Below, piece after piece: positions 8,006-16,890 of a stretch of 64,000 bases of DNA. The notes beneath the pieces were generated by a model that was not told the origin of the DNA, ran no database searches, and saw only the letters and a list, made by a program, of their open reading frames with translations. The stretch is from Bordetella ansorpii. GTDB taxonomy: Bacteria; Pseudomonadota; Gammaproteobacteria; Burkholderiales; Burkholderiaceae_B. The DNA lies in contig NZ_FKBS01000014.1 of NCBI RefSeq assembly GCF_900078315.1, positions 680,802-744,801 on the forward strand, read 5' to 3'. Numbering within the stretch: the stretch's first letter is position 1; every line of letters starts with the position of its first letter. Position numbers and translations under genes: made by a program.

Positions 8006-9481
8006 TCAGCCCTTGGCCACCGGCAACGAAAACCGGAACGCCGCGCCGCGCCCCGGCAGATCCAGCAACGCGATCTCCAGGCCATGCAGTTGCAGGATGC
8101 GATGCACGATGCGCAATCCCAACCCGCCGCCGCGCCGCGCGCCGCCCACCTCGAAAGGCTTCTGGAACACGGTCTCGCGCAGTTCGGCGGCAATGCCGGG
8201 GCCGCTGTCGCTGACAGTGATCTCCACCGTGTCCCGCCGCGGCGTCATTGCGATCTCGATATCGCCCCCCGCCGGCACGTGCCGCAGCGCGTTGTCCAGC
8301 AGATTGGTCAGCACGCGTTCGATCAGGCCCAGGTCGGCACGCACGGGCGGCGGTGGCGCGTCGAAGCGCGCGTGCAGTTTCACCTGGCGCGCCTCGGCCG
8401 CCAGTTCGAACTTCTGGAAGACGTCCTGCACCAGATCGGCCAGCGCGAAGGGCTCGGTCTCGGGCTGCACGAAGCCATACTCCAGCCGCGCCAGCTCGAA
8501 CAGCGATTGCGCCAGTCCGCCGATCTTGCGGCTCTGGTCCAGCGCGATGCCCAGGTAGCGGCGGCGCTCCGCGGGCTGCAGCGATTCGTCCTTCAGCGAC
8601 AGGGTTTCCAGATACCCGTGCAGCGAGGCCAGCGGCGTGCGCAGGTCGTGCGAGATGTTGGCGATCAGTTCGCGCCGTTCCTGGTCTTGCCGCGATAACG
8701 TCCGCCATTGTTCGCCCAGCCGGCCCGCCATCTGGCGAAAGGCGCCGTCCAGCACGGCGATCTCGTCGCTGTCCGTGCGGGTGCTGGCTGGGGGCGGGGG
8801 CGGGGTGGTGGGCGATCCGTCGATATCGAAGCCACGCACGGCTTCTGTCAGCCTGCGCAAAGGACGCGTGATGATGGCGAAGGCCGCAAGGCCCGCCACC
8901 AGGCACAGCAAGGCCATCAGCCCGATGGACCACAGGCCGATGTCCAGCGCGGTGCTGGTGGCATCGCGCGCGGCCAGGCGGTCGTGCGCCTCGCCCAGCA
9001 GCACCACGTACACGTAGCCCACATCGCGCCCGCCCATGCGCAGCGGCGCGGCGCTGAAGACCTTGCGCGCATCGGCGCTGCGCGGATCGTCGCCCAGCAC
9101 GGGCAACCGCGCACCGCCGAGCAAGGCGCGCACGGGGGCCAGGTTCACCCTGTCGCGCTTCAGGCGATCCGCGGGCGCCGCATGGCCGGTGATGTTGCCG
9201 TCCAGGTCCAGCAGGTAGACCTCGACGCTGGGATTCACGCCCATCAGCTGGCTGAACAACTGACGCACGGCGTCGGGCTTCAGGCCATTGGCATCCATCA
9301 ACTGCCCGGTGCGCGCGATATGTTCGGCCAAGTCGCGCGACAGGCCCTGCACGACTTCCAGCTCGTGCATGCGGCTGGCGCGGATCTGCATCCACGCGGA
9401 CGTACTGCTGCACACCATCAGCAGCAGGGCGAACACCAGCGACAGGCGCTGGGTCAGCGTCAGGCGCCGCCACAAGGCCAT
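8006..9481 (-). CDS. Sensor histidine kinase, divergent partner of the msr operon
   Basis: A 491-residue membrane kinase. It has a transmembrane helix at about 11-30, a periplasmic sensor of about 135 residues, a second helix at about 170-192, and a HAMP linker with an odd Pro run (TTPPPPPAS). The DHp domain reads NISHDLRTPLASL with the phospho-acceptor His278, and the catalytic domain has LLDNALRHV (N box), DSGPGIA (G1) and GGGLGLRIV (G2). The ATG overlaps the regulator stop by one base (TGATG), and this start puts the helix at the N-terminus. The sensor has several Met residues but no recognisable ligand domain. The neighbouring divergent methionine-sulfoxide repair genes suggest, but do not prove, an oxidative signal. 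Confidence 0.93.
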   Translation of the reverse strand: MALWRRLTLTQRLSLVFALLLMVCSSTSAWMQIRASRMHELEVVQGLSRDLAEHIARTGQLMDANGLKPDAVRQLFSQLMGVNPSVEVYLLDLDGNITGHAAPADRLKRDRVNLAPVRALLGGARLPVLGDDPRSADARKVFSAAPLRMGGRDVGYVYVVLLGEAHDRLAARDATSTALDIGLWSIGLMALLCLVAGLAAFAIITRPLRRLTEAVRGFDIDGSPTTPPPPPASTRTDSDEIAVLDGAFRQMAGRLGEQWRTLSRQDQERRELIANISHDLRTPLASLHGYLETLSLKDESLQPAERRRYLGIALDQSRKIGGLAQSLFELARLEYGFVQPETEPFALADLVQDVFQKFELAAEARQVKLHARFDAPPPPVRADLGLIERVLTNLLDNALRHVPAGGDIEIAMTPRRDTVEITVSDSGPGIAAELRETVFQKPFEVGGARRGGGLGLRIVHRILQLHGLEIALLDLPGRGAAFRFSLPVAKG

Positions 9482-10197
9482 CAGGCCTGGCCCTCCGGGG
9501 CCGCGAACTTGTAGCCGCGTCCCCACACCGTCAGGATGCGTTCGGGTTGCGCGGGGTCGCTTTCGATTTTGGTGCGCAGGCGGTTGATGTGGGTGTTGAC
9601 GGTGTGCTCGTAGCCCTCGTGCCGATAGCCCCACACGGCATTGAGCAGGTCCATGCGCGAGAACACCTTGCCGGGCTGGCGCGCGAAGAAGTACAGCAGG
9701 TCGAACTCGCGCGGGGTCAGATCCAGGGCCTTGCCGTCCAGCGTGGCCTCGCGCGCCAGCGGATCGATGAACAGGCCGCCGGCCGAGAGGCTGCCCGCGT
9801 CCATGCGGGCGTTGCGGGCCAGTGCGTCCACGCGGCGCAGCAGCGCCTTCACGCGCGCCACCAGCTCCAGCACCGAGAACGGCTTGGTCATGTAGTCGTC
9901 GGCGCCCAGCTCCAGGCCGAGGATGCGATGCACCTCGCTGGCGCGGGCGCTGAGGATGATGATGGGGGTATAGCGCGTCATGGCGCGGGCGCGGCGGCAG
10001 ATCTCCAGGCCGTCGATGCCGGGCAGCATCAGGTCGAGGATGAGCGCGTCCCAGTTGCCTTGTTCGAGCTGGCGCAGGCCCTCGTCGCCGGTGGCGGCGT
10101 GGGTCACGTCGAAGCCTTCGTCGCGCAGGTTCAGCGCGAGCAGGTCGGCGATATGGTTGTCGTCCTCGACCACGAGGACGCGTCTGGATGAGTCCAT
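9481..10197 (-). CDS. OmpR-family response regulator
   Basis: A 238-residue regulator. The receiver domain has the acidic pair E11-D12-D13, phospho-acceptor Asp55 in LILDLMLPG, and the DDYMTKPF Lys loop. The C-terminal winged helix (LTPREFDLLYFFARQPGKVFSR ... VWGYRHEGYEHTVNTHINRLRTKI) is of OmpR/PhoB type. ATG 10197 gives the canonical N-terminus; upstream codons are not conserved-looking. It is co-transcribed with the kinase, which starts on its stop codon. The 145-bp gap to divergent msrB probably carries its binding site. Confidence 0.94.
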   Translation of the reverse strand: MDSSRRVLVVEDDNHIADLLALNLRDEGFDVTHAATGDEGLRQLEQGNWDALILDLMLPGIDGLEICRRARAMTRYTPIIILSARASEVHRILGLELGADDYMTKPFSVLELVARVKALLRRVDALARNARMDAGSLSAGGLFIDPLAREATLDGKALDLTPREFDLLYFFARQPGKVFSRMDLLNAVWGYRHEGYEHTVNTHINRLRTKIESDPAQPERILTVWGRGYKFAAPEGQA

Positions 10198-10342
10198 CGG
10201 CGGGCAGTAAAGAAGGGACGTGTCATTGTGGGCGCAAACCGCCTGCCGAGTGATCACGATTTGTTTAAGTTTACGTGAGGACTCCGGGAGGACGCCGGCA
10301 CTACGCTGCGTTCATCGAAACCACCGAAGCGCGGAGATCCTC
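10198..10342. promoter_or_regulatory. Divergent promoter region, TCS versus msrB
   Basis: A 145-bp gap between the two divergent operons. Within it, GTTTA occurs twice in direct orientation at 10263-10267 and 10269-10273, in an AT-rich patch (about 10258-10275) that contrasts with the GC-rich flanks. This patch is the best candidate for a promoter or regulator site, but the repeat period (6 bp) is shorter than usual for OmpR-family boxes. No -35/-10 pair is convincing. Confidence 0.35.
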
Positions 10343-10855
10343 ATGGCGACCAGACGACAATTCCTGTATGCGGGCGGCGTGGCCGCATTGGCCGCGGGCG
10401 TGCTGCCCCGGCTGTTCGATACGCGCGCGGTGGCTGCGCAGGCCGAGACCGGCCAAGGGGCGTTCGAGGTGACCCATACCGACGCGGAATGGCGCCAGCG
10501 CCTGACCCCCGCGCAATACAACGTGCTGCGCCAGGAAGGCACCGAGCGCCCCTACAGCAGCCCGCTGAACGACGAGCACCGCGCCGGCACCTTTGCCTGC
10601 GCCGGCTGCGGCCTGCCGCTGTTCTCGTCCAGGACCAAGTTCGAAAGCCACACCGGCTGGCCCAGCTTCTGGGAGCCCCTGGCCGATGCGGTCGGCGAGA
10701 CCCGCGACACGACCTTCGGCATGCTGCGCACCGCCGTGCATTGCCACCGCTGCGGCGGCCATCTGGGGCACGTGTTCGACGACGGCCCGCGCCCCACGGG
10801 CCTGCGCTACTGCATGAACGGCGTGGCCATGACCTTCGCCGCGCAACCGGCCTGA
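10343..10855 (+). CDS. msrB: Exported peptide-methionine (R)-S-oxide reductase MsrB
   Basis: A 170-residue protein. The N-terminus MATRRQFLYAGG followed by a hydrophobic stretch looks like a twin-arginine signal, so the enzyme should act in the periplasm. The MsrB fold follows: zinc-binding pairs CAGC and CHRC, the GWPSFWEP motif, HLGHVFDDGP, and the catalytic Cys157 in RYCMNG. MsrB reduces the R epimer of methionine sulfoxide in proteins. It is the first gene of msrB-dipZ-msrA, 36 bp before dipZ. Confidence 0.95.
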   Translation: MATRRQFLYAGGVAALAAGVLPRLFDTRAVAAQAETGQGAFEVTHTDAEWRQRLTPAQYNVLRQEGTERPYSSPLNDEHRAGTFACAGCGLPLFSSRTKFESHTGWPSFWEPLADAVGETRDTTFGMLRTAVHCHRCGGHLGHVFDDGPRPTGLRYCMNGVAMTFAAQPA

Positions 10856-10891
10856 GGCCGCGATCCCCCCTTATTTCCAGGACCGATAACC

Positions 10892-12820
10892 ATGCTGCTC
10901 CTCGTTCTCGCCTATCTCGGCGGCGTCCTGACCATCCTCAGCCCGTGCATCCTGCCGGTGCTGCCCTTCGTGTTTTCCAGCGCCGGCCAGTCCTTCACGC
11001 GCGGCGCCTTGCCCCTGCTGGCGGGCATGGTGCTGACGTTCGCGCTGGTGGCCTCGCTGGCCGCCGTGGGCGGCGGCTGGGTGGTGGCCGCCAACCAATA
11101 CGGCCGCTGGCTGGCGCTGGCGCTGGTGGCGCTGTTCGCGCTGGCCCTGCTGTGGCCCAGGCTGGCCGAACGCCTGGCGCATCCGCTGGTGTCCGCCGGC
11201 AACCGGCTGACGGAGACGGCGCAGGCCGGCGGCCCCCGGCCGGGCGCTTCTTTCCTGTTGGGGATCGCCACGGGCCTGCTGTGGGCGCCTTGCGCGGGCC
11301 CGATCCTGGGCCTGGTGCTGACCGGCGCCGCATTGCAGGGCGCCAGCCTGGGCACGTCGCTGCTGTTGCTGGCGTATGCGGCGGGCGCGGCCACGTCGCT
11401 GGCCGTGGCGTTGTTGGTGGGTGGCAAGGTGTTCGCCGCGATGAAGCGCTCGCTGGGCGCGGGCGAATGGGTACGGCGCGGCCTGGGCGGGGCGATGCTG
11501 GCGGGCGTGGTGGCCATCGCCTTCGGCCTGGATACGGGCGTGCTGGCGCAGTTGTCGACGGCGTCGACCAGCGGGCTGGAACAGCGCCTGGTGGATAAGC
11601 TGGGCGGTTCGCGAGGCGGTGCGGTTTCAGGGGCGCAGGGCGGCGCCATGGCGATGCAGGGCTCGCCCGCGATGCGGGGTTCCGACAGCATGGCGATGCA
11701 GGGCTCGGCGGCCATGCAGGGGGCCGACGGCATGTCCATGCAGGCCCTGCCGTCGATGGCCATGCAAGGCGCTGCCGCGATGAGGCCGTCCAACGGCCCC
11801 GCCATGATGGCCGCCAGCGGCGCCATGCGTGCGGCGGACGCCGGCACGGCCTCGTCGTTGCCCGTCGAAGGCATGCTGCCTTCGCTGGACGGCGCGGTGC
11901 AGTGGCTGAATTCCCCGCCGCTGACGGCGGAGGGCCTGCGCGGCAAGGTGGTGCTGGTCGATTTCTGGACGTACTCGTGCATCAACTGCCTGCGCGCATT
12001 GCCGTACGTGAAAGCCTGGGCCGACAAGTACCGCGACCAGGGCCTGGTGGTGATCGGCGTGCATGCGCCCGAGTTCGCCTTCGAGCGCGACGTGGGCAAC
12101 GTCGCCAAGGCCATCCAGCGTTACCGGCTGGACTACCCGGTGGCCATCGACAACAACTACGCGATCTGGCGCGCCTTCAACAACCAGTATTGGCCGGCGC
12201 ATTATTTCATCGATGCCCAGGGCCGTATCCGCTACCACCATTTCGGCGAAGGCGACTACGACAAGTCGGAACGCGTCATCCAGGACCTGCTGCGCGAAGC
12301 CGGCGCCCAGGTGACGGAGGGGGTCTCGACCGTGTCGGCTCAGGCCGACCAGATGGCCGCCGGCGTGAGCCCGGTGCAATCGCCCGAAACCTATCTGGGC
12401 TACGACCGGGCAGAGAACTTCGCCTCGGGCGCCGCCGTGCATGACCAGGCCGGCCGCTATACGGCGCCGGCGAATCCCAAGCTGAACGCGTGGGGGCTGG
12501 ACGGCAGCTGGAACATCGGTGCCGAGCAGGCCCGGCTGACCAGCCCGTCGGGCCGCATCGTCTACCGATTCCATGCCCGCGACCTGCATCTGGTGCTGGG
12601 ACCGGGGCCGGACGGCAAGCCCGTGCGCTTCAAGGTCACGGTCGATGGCCAGGCGCCTGGCGACGCGCACGGCGCGGACGTGGCCGCCGACGGCACGGGC
12701 ACGGTCACCGAGCAGCGGCTGTACCAACTGGTGCGCCAGCCCGGCCCCATCGCCGACCGCACCTTCGGCATCGAATTCCTCGACCCCGGCGTGTCGGCGT
12801 ATGCCTTCACGTTCGGCTGA
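10892..12820 (+). CDS. DipZ-like CcdA/thioredoxin fusion with Met-rich linker
   Basis: A 642-residue membrane protein in three recognisable parts. Residues 1 to about 235 form a CcdA-type electron-transfer domain of about six helices with paired Cys in LSPCILPVLPF and WAPCAGPILG. Residues about 325-470 are a TlpA-like thioredoxin domain with CINC at Cys363/Cys366. The C-terminal ~150 residues form the beta-rich carbohydrate-binding-like module seen in DipZ proteins. Between the first two lies a linker with 14 Met in residues 253-312, arranged as A-M-A-M-Q-G and similar units. Its likely job is to carry cytosolic thioredoxin electrons across the membrane to the exported MsrB and MsrA beside it. 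Co-transcription is suggested by 36-bp and 81-bp gaps. Confidence 0.9.
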   Translation: MLLLVLAYLGGVLTILSPCILPVLPFVFSSAGQSFTRGALPLLAGMVLTFALVASLAAVGGGWVVAANQYGRWLALALVALFALALLWPRLAERLAHPLVSAGNRLTETAQAGGPRPGASFLLGIATGLLWAPCAGPILGLVLTGAALQGASLGTSLLLLAYAAGAATSLAVALLVGGKVFAAMKRSLGAGEWVRRGLGGAMLAGVVAIAFGLDTGVLAQLSTASTSGLEQRLVDKLGGSRGGAVSGAQGGAMAMQGSPAMRGSDSMAMQGSAAMQGADGMSMQALPSMAMQGAAAMRPSNGPAMMAASGAMRAADAGTASSLPVEGMLPSLDGAVQWLNSPPLTAEGLRGKVVLVDFWTYSCINCLRALPYVKAWADKYRDQGLVVIGVHAPEFAFERDVGNVAKAIQRYRLDYPVAIDNNYAIWRAFNNQYWPAHYFIDAQGRIRYHHFGEGDYDKSERVIQDLLREAGAQVTEGVSTVSAQADQMAAGVSPVQSPETYLGYDRAENFASGAAVHDQAGRYTAPANPKLNAWGLDGSWNIGAEQARLTSPSGRIVYRFHARDLHLVLGPGPDGKPVRFKVTVDGQAPGDAHGADVAADGTGTVTEQRLYQLVRQPGPIADRTFGIEFLDPGVSAYAFTFG

Positions 12821-12901
12821 TCCCGTGGCGTCCGGGGCGGCAGCCGCGGGCGCGAAGGCCTTTTCTCTTCATCGCACCCCTCGCGACAGGAGCCTTGCAC
12901 C

Positions 12902-13654
12902 ATGACGACGCAATCCCATTCTTCCCCTCCGCGCCGCCGTGCGCTGCTTTCCCTGCTGGCGGGCAGCGCCGCGCTGGCCGCGGGCATTTTCGCCTGGCAA
13001 TCACCGGCCTGGTCGTTCGGCATGGGCGGCGAGCCCGGCGTGGCCATCGCCGCACCCATGCAGGATGTTCCCGCCAGCTCCGCACGCACCGAAACCGCCG
13101 TCTTCGCCGGCGGCTGCTTCTGGGGTGTGCAGGGCGTGTTCCAGCACGTGCAGGGCGTGCAACGCGTGCTGTCGGGTTACGCCGGCGGCGCGGCCGATAC
13201 GGCACAGTACGAAATGGTGGGTTCCGGCACGACCGGCCATGCCGAGTCGGTGCAAGTCACCTACGATCCCTCCAAGGTCTCGTACGGCGCCTTGCTGCAG
13301 ATATTCTTCTCGGTGGCCCACAATCCCACCGAATTGAACCGCCAGGGCCCGGACGTGGGCACCCAGTACCGTTCCGCCATCTTCCCCATGGATGCCGAAC
13401 AGAAGCGGGTGGCGCAGGCCTACATCGCCCAGCTGGACGGCGCGCATGCCTTCTCGCGGCCGATCGCCACGCGTATCGAGGAACAGGCCCATTTCTACCC
13501 GGCTGAGGACTACCACCAGGATTTCCTGACCGAGCATCCGTCCCATCCCTACATCGTCATCAACGACCTGCCCAAGATCGGCGAGTTGAAGCGCCTGTTC
13601 CCGTCCCGCTACCAGGACAAGCCCGTGCTGGTGCGCCAGGCCTCCGCTTCGTAA
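12902..13654 (+). CDS. msrA: Exported peptide-methionine (S)-S-oxide reductase MsrA
   Basis: A 250-residue protein. An N-terminal PPRRRALLSLLAGSAALAAG stretch is a signal peptide, possibly Tat-type, so it is periplasmic. The MsrA core has the catalytic GCFWG motif with Cys72, followed by GYAGG, GHAESVQVTYDP, and the HNPTELNRQGPDVGTQYRSAIF block. The QAHFYPAEDYHQDF segment is also conserved. It reduces the S epimer of methionine sulfoxide and complements MsrB. It closes the msrB-dipZ-msrA operon and is followed by an intrinsic terminator. Confidence 0.95.
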   Translation: MTTQSHSSPPRRRALLSLLAGSAALAAGIFAWQSPAWSFGMGGEPGVAIAAPMQDVPASSARTETAVFAGGCFWGVQGVFQHVQGVQRVLSGYAGGAADTAQYEMVGSGTTGHAESVQVTYDPSKVSYGALLQIFFSVAHNPTELNRQGPDVGTQYRSAIFPMDAEQKRVAQAYIAQLDGAHAFSRPIATRIEEQAHFYPAEDYHQDFLTEHPSHPYIVINDLPKIGELKRLFPSRYQDKPVLVRQASAS

Positions 13655-13668
13655 GCGCAGGCGCATTC

Positions 13669-13702
13669 GGCCCGCGCCGGCGATTGCCGCGCGGGCCTTT
13701 TT
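13669..13702 (+). terminator. Intrinsic terminator after msrA
   Basis: GGCCCGCG-C-CGGC pairs with GCCG-CGCGGGCC (one bulged C) across a GATT loop and is followed by TTTTT. It lies just past the msrA stop. Confidence 0.85.
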
Positions 13703-14015
13703 GCCTGTCATTTCTGTCAGGATCTCCCGTCTTCTTGCACCCTGTCACGCCGAGCGTGCCAGGAACACGTCTTGCTACAGAACCCTGTCTCTTTGATTTG
13801 TTACGATAGGGCTTCATAGGCTGTTCACGCGCGAGACGAACTTCCCATTGTTCCGAAGGTCTGCCCTTTGATGATTCAGGGTATGCCGCAGGCTTGGCTG
13901 CCGCGGCATGCCCCTGGCAATGGCGGTTGCGCGGCGCAGCCTGAATGTCGCGCGCCCATGACGGCGCCCCAATATACGCAGTAACTCTCGCAGCCGAGGT
14001 AGTGACGGTGCATCA
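13703..14015. other. Intergenic region upstream of asmA
   Basis: About 310 bp with no supportable gene. It presumably carries the asmA promoter. An AT-richer patch lies at about 13790-13820 (TTTGATTTGTTACGATAGG), where a TACGAT -10-like hexamer could be used, but there is no clear -35. Confidence 0.4.
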
Positions 14016-16505
14016 ATGAAGACGTGGTTGAAACGCATCCTGATCGGCTTGGTCGTGGTCGTCGTCGTGGCGGTCGTGGGCCTGGCCATCTTCCTGCTTA
14101 CGTTCGACCCGAACGCCTACAAGTACAAACTCGAAGAGCTGGTCCAGGAGCGCTATCACCGCAGCCTGGCCATCGATGGCGAGATCGAGCTGTCGCTGTT
14201 TCCGCGCATCGGCCTGGCCGTGCAGGGCGTGTCGCTGTCCGAGCCGAACAGCGACGAGACCTTCGCTTCCATCGACAGCATGCGCCTGGCCGTGGCCGTC
14301 TGGCCGTTGCTGTCCAACAGCTTCGTGGTCGACCACGTCACCATCAATGGCTTCAAGGCGCGCATCGTGCGCGACAAGCAGGGCAATCTGAATTTCTCCG
14401 ACCTGATGCGCAACGACACCGCGCCCGCCAGTGCCGAGCCGACGCCCGCCGGCGCCATCGGCGGCGCGGCGCAGGCGCTGGTCAACGGCACGCCCGTCAC
14501 GCCCAGCAGCATGCAGATCGACATCGCCGGCCTGGACCTGCAATCGGGCGAACTGCAACTGCAGGACGCCATGACGGGCATGGCGGTGGCCGTGACCCAG
14601 CTCAATGCCACCACCGGCCGCATGACGTTCAACCAGCCGTTCGACGTGTCGATGTCGGCCCGGATGGAAGGCGGCAACCCGCGCGTGGATGCCGGCCTGA
14701 CCGGCCAGGCGCAGATCACGCTGGATCCGGTCGGCGGCCGCCTGGCGGCCCAGAAACTCGACGTGCGCATGAACGGCATCCTGCCGGGCGCCCAGGCCAA
14801 GAGCCTGGCGGTGCGCGGCAACCTCGCGGTCAATCGCCGTGCATCGTCGCTGGACGTTTCCGGCCTGGAACTCGTCTTTGCCGGCGACATCACCGAGCCC
14901 TCCATTGCCATGACTGGCGTCGAGGCCAGCGTGGCGGTGCCCAAGCTGGCGGCCGATCCGAATCAGAGCCAGCTGCTGCTGGAGCGCATGGCCGTGCGTG
15001 TCAAGGGTACGCGCGACGGCGGACCGCTGGAGTTCGCGCTGGACGCGCCCACGCTGAACATCAAGCCCGATGCCGCCACCGGCCAGGGCCTGACGGGCCG
15101 CGTGCGCACGCAGACGCTGGACACCAGCTTCGGCCTGACCGGCATCAGCGGCAACGCCCGCGAGCTCGACATCCAGCAGGCCAAGATCGACAGCACCCTC
15201 AAGCAGGGCGAGCGCGTGGTCAAGGCCGCGTTCACGTCACCCGTGTCGCTGAACCTGCTGCAACGCTCGGGCGGCCTGTCGGCCGTCAAGGGCGACGTCA
15301 ACATCACCGATCCCGGCCTGCCCAAGGGCAGCCTGCAGATTCCGGTCATCGGCAGCGCCTCGGCCGACCTGTCCAAGGACCAGGCCAGCGCCCGCGTCAA
15401 TGCGGTGCTCGAAGGCGGCAAGTTCGACCTGTCCACCGACGTCAGCCAACTGACGAAGATCCCCAACGTCAAGTTCGCGCTGGCCGTGGACACGCTGGAC
15501 CTGGACAAGCTGATGCCCGCCGCGGTCCCGCCCAAGCCGGCCGCGCCCGCGGGCGATGGCAAGCAGGACGCCTCCAAGCCGCCCGCGCCCGCTGCGCCCG
15601 CGGCCCCGCCCGCCAACGACGGCAGCTTCGATCTCTCCGGCCTGGTGGGCCCCTCGGCCGTCGGCACGATCAACATCGGCCAACTGGTGGTGCGCAAGGT
15701 CAAGGCTTCCGACGTCGCTGTCGCGCTCGAACTGAACAAGGGCAAGCTCGACATCACCTCGATGGTGGCCTCGTTGTACGAGGGCAAGCTGGGCGGCACG
15801 ATGTCCGTGGATGCCGCCAACGGCAACCAGATGGCCGCCAAGATCACGCTGGCCGACGTGTCGGTGCAGCCGCTGCTGGCCGATGTGGCGGGCCGCGACG
15901 CGCTGACCGGCAAGGGCAGCATCGTGGCGGACCTGAAGACGGCCGGCGCCAATACCTATGCCCTGGTCAACGGCCTGGGCGGCACGTCGCAGATCCGCCT
16001 GCGCGACGGCGCCATCAAGGGCATCGACGTGGCGCAGGTGCTTGGCGAGGCGAAGTCCCTGTTCGCCGGCGGGATCAAGAACGCGCCGGTGGATTCGGAT
16101 ACGTCGCGCCAGACCGCGTTCACCACGCTGGACGCCGACCTGGCCCTGACCAAAGGCGTGGCGAAGGCCACCCGGCTGGATCTGAACTCGCCGCTGGTGC
16201 GTGTCACCCAGGGCGATCCGGCCAACATCGATTTCCCGCGCAGCACGCTGGATTTCGTGGCGCGCGCGCGCGTCAACGCCAATCCTTCCGAAGAGGGCAA
16301 GGCGCTGGACTTCCTGAAGGGCGTGTCGGTGCCGGTGCACGTCACCGGGCCGTTCGACAAGCCCGTTTATACGTTGATGTGGCAGAGCATCGCCGGCGAC
16401 CTGCTCAAGCAGGGCGTGGCGCAGCGCCTGAAGGATGCCCTGGGCGGCCAGGGCACATCGGTGGATGCCGTGAACAAAGCGCTTAAAGGCTTGATCGGAA
16501 AATGA
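14016..16505 (+). CDS. AsmA-family envelope protein
   Basis: An 829-residue protein with a single N-terminal membrane anchor (residues about 7-30, rich in Val), followed by the AsmA N-terminal signature: FDPNAYKYKLEELVQERYHRSLAIDGEIELSLFPRIGLAVQGVSLSEP. A long repeat-like beta-rich region follows, with a Pro/Ala-rich spacer around residues 505-535, and the C-terminal AsmA_2-like part contains the LRDGAIKGIDVAQVLGEAKSLF motif. AsmA/TamB-like proteins span the periplasm and are implicated in phospholipid traffic to the outer membrane. A second long frame on the same strand across this gene is a GC-driven shadow. It overlaps the next gene by ATGA. Confidence 0.92.
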   Translation: MKTWLKRILIGLVVVVVVAVVGLAIFLLTFDPNAYKYKLEELVQERYHRSLAIDGEIELSLFPRIGLAVQGVSLSEPNSDETFASIDSMRLAVAVWPLLSNSFVVDHVTINGFKARIVRDKQGNLNFSDLMRNDTAPASAEPTPAGAIGGAAQALVNGTPVTPSSMQIDIAGLDLQSGELQLQDAMTGMAVAVTQLNATTGRMTFNQPFDVSMSARMEGGNPRVDAGLTGQAQITLDPVGGRLAAQKLDVRMNGILPGAQAKSLAVRGNLAVNRRASSLDVSGLELVFAGDITEPSIAMTGVEASVAVPKLAADPNQSQLLLERMAVRVKGTRDGGPLEFALDAPTLNIKPDAATGQGLTGRVRTQTLDTSFGLTGISGNARELDIQQAKIDSTLKQGERVVKAAFTSPVSLNLLQRSGGLSAVKGDVNITDPGLPKGSLQIPVIGSASADLSKDQASARVNAVLEGGKFDLSTDVSQLTKIPNVKFALAVDTLDLDKLMPAAVPPKPAAPAGDGKQDASKPPAPAAPAAPPANDGSFDLSGLVGPSAVGTINIGQLVVRKVKASDVAVALELNKGKLDITSMVASLYEGKLGGTMSVDAANGNQMAAKITLADVSVQPLLADVAGRDALTGKGSIVADLKTAGANTYALVNGLGGTSQIRLRDGAIKGIDVAQVLGEAKSLFAGGIKNAPVDSDTSRQTAFTTLDADLALTKGVAKATRLDLNSPLVRVTQGDPANIDFPRSTLDFVARARVNANPSEEGKALDFLKGVSVPVHVTGPFDKPVYTLMWQSIAGDLLKQGVAQRLKDALGGQGTSVDAVNKALKGLIGK

Positions 16506-16885
16506 GCGACACCCGTTTTCAGCCCGTGGCCGAGTGCGGCCACACCGCACAGCCCGACGCGGCGGCTTACGATCGGCGCTGGCTGGTGGTCAACGATGCC
16601 GGGCAATGGATGAACCGCGAGCTGTGTCCGCGCCTGGCCGACGTGTCGGTGGCGCTGCGGCTGGGCTACCTGGTGCTGAAGGCGCCGGGCATGTTGCGGC
16701 TGGACATCCCGCTGGACGTGATCGAAGACGACGACAGCGTGCGCTACCAGATTCCGCTGTGCGGGCAGGAGGTCGACGTCATCGACGAAGGCGAACTGGC
16801 CGCCGCCTGGATTTCCAATGTGGTGGGCTTCCCGTGCCGCGTGATGAAGGTGCACCCGGACGTGTCCGAGGTGCGCTGGGGCTGA
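16502..16885 (+). CDS. MOSC N-terminal-like beta-barrel protein
   Basis: A 127-residue protein that starts inside the asmA stop (ATGA overlap), so it is translationally coupled. The RWLVVNDAGQWMNRELCPRLADVSVALRLGYLVLKAPGM stretch resembles the MOSC N-terminal beta-barrel domain (PF03476) found in molybdenum-cofactor-related proteins such as YcbX, but the catalytic MOSC domain is absent. It contains four Cys residues, at least one of which (GFPCRV) sits where larger relatives continue into the next domain. Function as a stand-alone domain is unknown. Confidence 0.75.
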   Translation: MSDTRFQPVAECGHTAQPDAAAYDRRWLVVNDAGQWMNRELCPRLADVSVALRLGYLVLKAPGMLRLDIPLDVIEDDDSVRYQIPLCGQEVDVIDEGELAAAWISNVVGFPCRVMKVHPDVSEVRWG

Positions 16886-16890
16886 CGCGT

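Noticed and set aside
14024-16486. An 820-codon frame on the same strand as asmA
   Set aside because: It overlaps asmA almost completely in another frame and its product is Arg/Gln/Gly/Pro-rich with no motif; the AsmA reading has an anchor and family signature.
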